Part shown: positions 46,701 through 47,379 of the stretch, piece after piece
Layout of the letters: each line of letters opens with the position of its first letter
How positions within the stretch are numbered: the first letter of the stretch is position 1
NCBI GenBank assembly: GCA_030649205.1
Contig: JAUSGE010000037.1
Coordinates: 1 to 47,379 of the forward strand
DNA: 47,379 nucleotides
From: a bacterium
Lineage (GTDB): Bacteria > Patescibacteriota > Patescibacteriia > Patescibacteriales > GWC2-42-12
Reading direction: 5' to 3'
Notes under the pieces: model-generated
Database searches by the model: none
Seen by the model: the letters and a program-made list of their open reading frames with translations, nothing else
Told to the model about the DNA's origin: nothing
Made by a program: the position numbers and the translations under genes

Positions 46701-47379
46701 CGCCATTAACGCCAGCACTACTGTAACCGTGGCTGCCGCTCCAGCGCCAGCGCCGACTCCGGCCAGTAGCGGCGGCGGCGCGGTAATTTCATTCGGCGGA
46801 GGAGGCGGAGGAGGCGGAACAAACATGCCGCCGAGCTCCGGCTCTAACAGCGAAGCCGAAAATCAAATTCAGCGCCAGCTGGAAATAGATCGGAGATTTA
46901 ACGCCGTTCAAGGCCGAGTCTTGGGCGTAAAAATTGATGACCGGCAAGTTCAGATTAAAGAAATAGAAAATGAAGCTGAACTGGTGCATAATAATGACTT
47001 AAACTCGCTCTTAGCCAATTCGGCTAGGGCCAGACAGTCTGGCAAAGAAACCGAAGCCCGGGGTAAATTCGTGGCCAAGCTGAAAATCAACGTCAGAGGC
47101 TTAAGCCAAGACGATGAATCAGCTATTACCAATTTCATAACCTACGGCACGGCCAACACCAAGAAATTGGGCGAAGGCGAGCGCGCCGGCGTACTGGATT
47201 CTTACAAAGCGGCTTACGGCAAACTGCCGACCACCAAAAGCGAATGGCAAGACGCCTTGAAAATAGCGGTCGGCCGCTTCCCCGGCCAAATCAACGCCGC
47301 GGCCGAAGCCAGAGCCAAAGCCGAATTCAGGAAAATCTATCTGCGCGACGCCAATCTAAACAACGAAAAAGATAAGGCC
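43705..47379 (+). CDS. Secreted modular protein D (CHRD domain, six Big2 Ig-like repeats, GERAGVL domain), partial
   Basis: At least 1225 residues; the frame is open from ATG 43705 through the last base, so the end is missing. Signal peptide (LSIITLIFSFVIGGLNLQVGSASA, about 9-33). Near residues 330-435 is a CHRD-like domain, with ETSAHIHGP and VQIHTNAVPAGEISGPI. Six Big2 (BIG_2) modules follow (about 490-1010), each with the pattern LTSVxVTP...TxQLTATxxDQxG...ITWSSSNxxVATVxxxGLVT..AGTxTITA. A Gly-rich linker (GGGGGGGG at about 1033) leads to RVLGVKI and a domain shared with protein A (ITYGTANTKKLGEGERAGVL, SYKAAYGKLP, WQDALKIAVGRFP). A cell-surface adhesin or structural protein is likely. The minus-strand open frames here are shadows of repetitive sequence. 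Confidence 0.82.
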   Translation, partial: MSKKIIKKLSIITLIFSFVIGGLNLQVGSASAALNAAGPISTVHGYPVWYQDASGLALQPCLGLNADGTGLADPNCVLPLAGEELNFNPAVSTSFPNNFPSEFFYYIGDAGPLDVSAIGTKAKFRMALEGAFASLDGSPAVGQQIAFLRINFAVNQVGGTNGLTPNSTYTINHPYGSFTVTTDALGDIIAAGGADFRAEDGAFTPPLTTATSVSFLTAVNTNIGPFLRAVSPAAPAGYIGNPNITQTIQAGPGGAVFSMTGPGVAVSTDQWALAGKIAVIDTIAPVIGATSPASVALDGAANVNFGANVVITDDLGVFNTTIDLGPLGNSFTTTLNGTNAGTASAGTGTGTFTIDTTLNTLAFSISIAGLTGAETSAHIHGPLQAIFTLPAGSPKVGTWNYPESVEADILAGNMSVQIHTNAVPAGEISGPILPTANVQAMSRTLGTPTNGTWFVNIPSATRLGTFNLPIVTSDGSNTTNGTMTLQVVSPLASVNVTPVTASVVAGNSQQLTASPIDNTGAAFTGAATTVWSSSDNTIATVSNTGLVTGAAVGTATITASVTGAGATVTSASTITVTPVPVLTTINLTPASATLAAGGATQALTAAGLDQFGAAIATGPITWASSNPLVASVSPAGVLTPLSAGATSITATNGAVVGTAAINVIQLTSVAVTPSPGTAVIGSAGLQMAAAPKDQTGAAFTGAAVTWASDNLAVATIGANTGIVAAVATGTANITATAASGAVSVTGTSVVTVVTEPQVLTSVSLAPATVTLNSGTSQLTATALDQFGGGMAPQPAITFTSSNPAVATIDAAGLVTAVSAGSTTITAASGALSSTSAITVPAVLTAISVTPSPASAATGSTKQLAALAKDQFGTAIATQPAITWSSDTPSIAAVDANGLVTASTTAGTATITAASGLVSGTTVLTVAAPALTSITISPLTPTLTVGNTQQFTIATLDQSGNAFTATTTLTSSNTAVGTINDAGLFSALTAGTSIITSTNGAINASTTVTVAAAPAPAPTPASSGGGAVISFGGGGGGGGTNMPPSSGSNSEAENQIQRQLEIDRRFNAVQGRVLGVKIDDRQVQIKEIENEAELVHNNDLNSLLANSARARQSGKETEARGKFVAKLKINVRGLSQDDESAITNFITYGTANTKKLGEGERAGVLDSYKAAYGKLPTTKSEWQDALKIAVGRFPGQINAAAEARAKAEFRKIYLRDANLNNEKDKA

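Noticed and set aside
45018-46826. Two long minus-strand open frames (342 and 256 codons)
   Set aside because: They are Val/Ala/Pro-rich shadows of the Thr/Ala-rich Big2 repeats on the plus strand, with no motifs of their own.
1-47379. tRNA and rRNA genes
   Set aside because: No T-loop (GGTTCGAATCC-like) plus acceptor-stem arrangement or rRNA signature was noticed on either strand. A covariance scan was not possible, so a missed tRNA cannot be excluded.

Overview
The window looks like a chromosomal segment of a Candidate Phyla Radiation (Patescibacteria) bacterium, probably a Parcubacteria/Falkowbacteria-like lineage. This is inferred from gene content and style: DUF4012, DUF2304 and GWNLI-type surface proteins; O-antigen-ligase/TPR fusions; large secreted Ig-like proteins; a TATAAT box almost touching the start codon of several genes; and very many short palindromic repeats between and inside genes. 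No rRNA or tRNA gene was recognised, so the lineage cannot be fixed from this window alone.

Layout. 1-584: the 3' end of a transposase gene, then a repeat-rich gap. 585-7346: a secreted subtilase with FG-GAP repeats, then a sugar/glycan cluster (UDP-glucuronate decarboxylase-like SDR, GT2, DUF2304, two GT4). 7412-9343 (minus): a multi-pass membrane protein. 9342-13560: a membrane-anchored SAM methyltransferase, a GT-C membrane glycosyltransferase, another GT4 and an M15 peptidase. 13772-14745 (minus): a two-gene cassette of unknown function, one gene with a zinc ribbon. 14955-20578: an operon of a DUF4012 membrane protein, a single-pass protein with an extracytoplasmic beta-rich region, and a divergent tRNA-guanine transglycosylase. 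20621-23035: an O-antigen-ligase-like protein with a TPR tail. 23183-29906: a type III restriction-modification locus with two AT-rich genes between mod and res, running by a 4-base overlap into mnmA. 30005-32276: a CAP-domain protein and an orphan DNA methyltransferase. 32366-32522: a promoter-to-terminator unit that may be a small RNA or a 23-residue peptide gene. 32589 to the end: five secreted, repeat-rich surface proteins, the last one cut by the window edge.

How it fits together. Most genes serve the cell surface: nucleotide-sugar modification, several glycosyltransferases, a polymerase/ligase-like protein, and large exported adhesin-like proteins. The last four proteins share modules in different combinations, which suggests domain shuffling within the locus.

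The most unusual signal is the load of palindromic elements. At least six families (called A to F here, plus a 91-bp inverted repeat) lie between genes, in promoter positions, and in frame inside conserved genes (mnmA, type III mod, GT4, DUF4012). The first ~210 residues of the DUF4012 protein contain seven of them. One family keeps a double-palindrome architecture while the arm sequence changes from copy to copy. Other points worth checking are the tRNA-guanine transglycosylase, in which all four zinc ligands appear to be replaced, and the promoter/terminator-bounded unit at 32366-32522.
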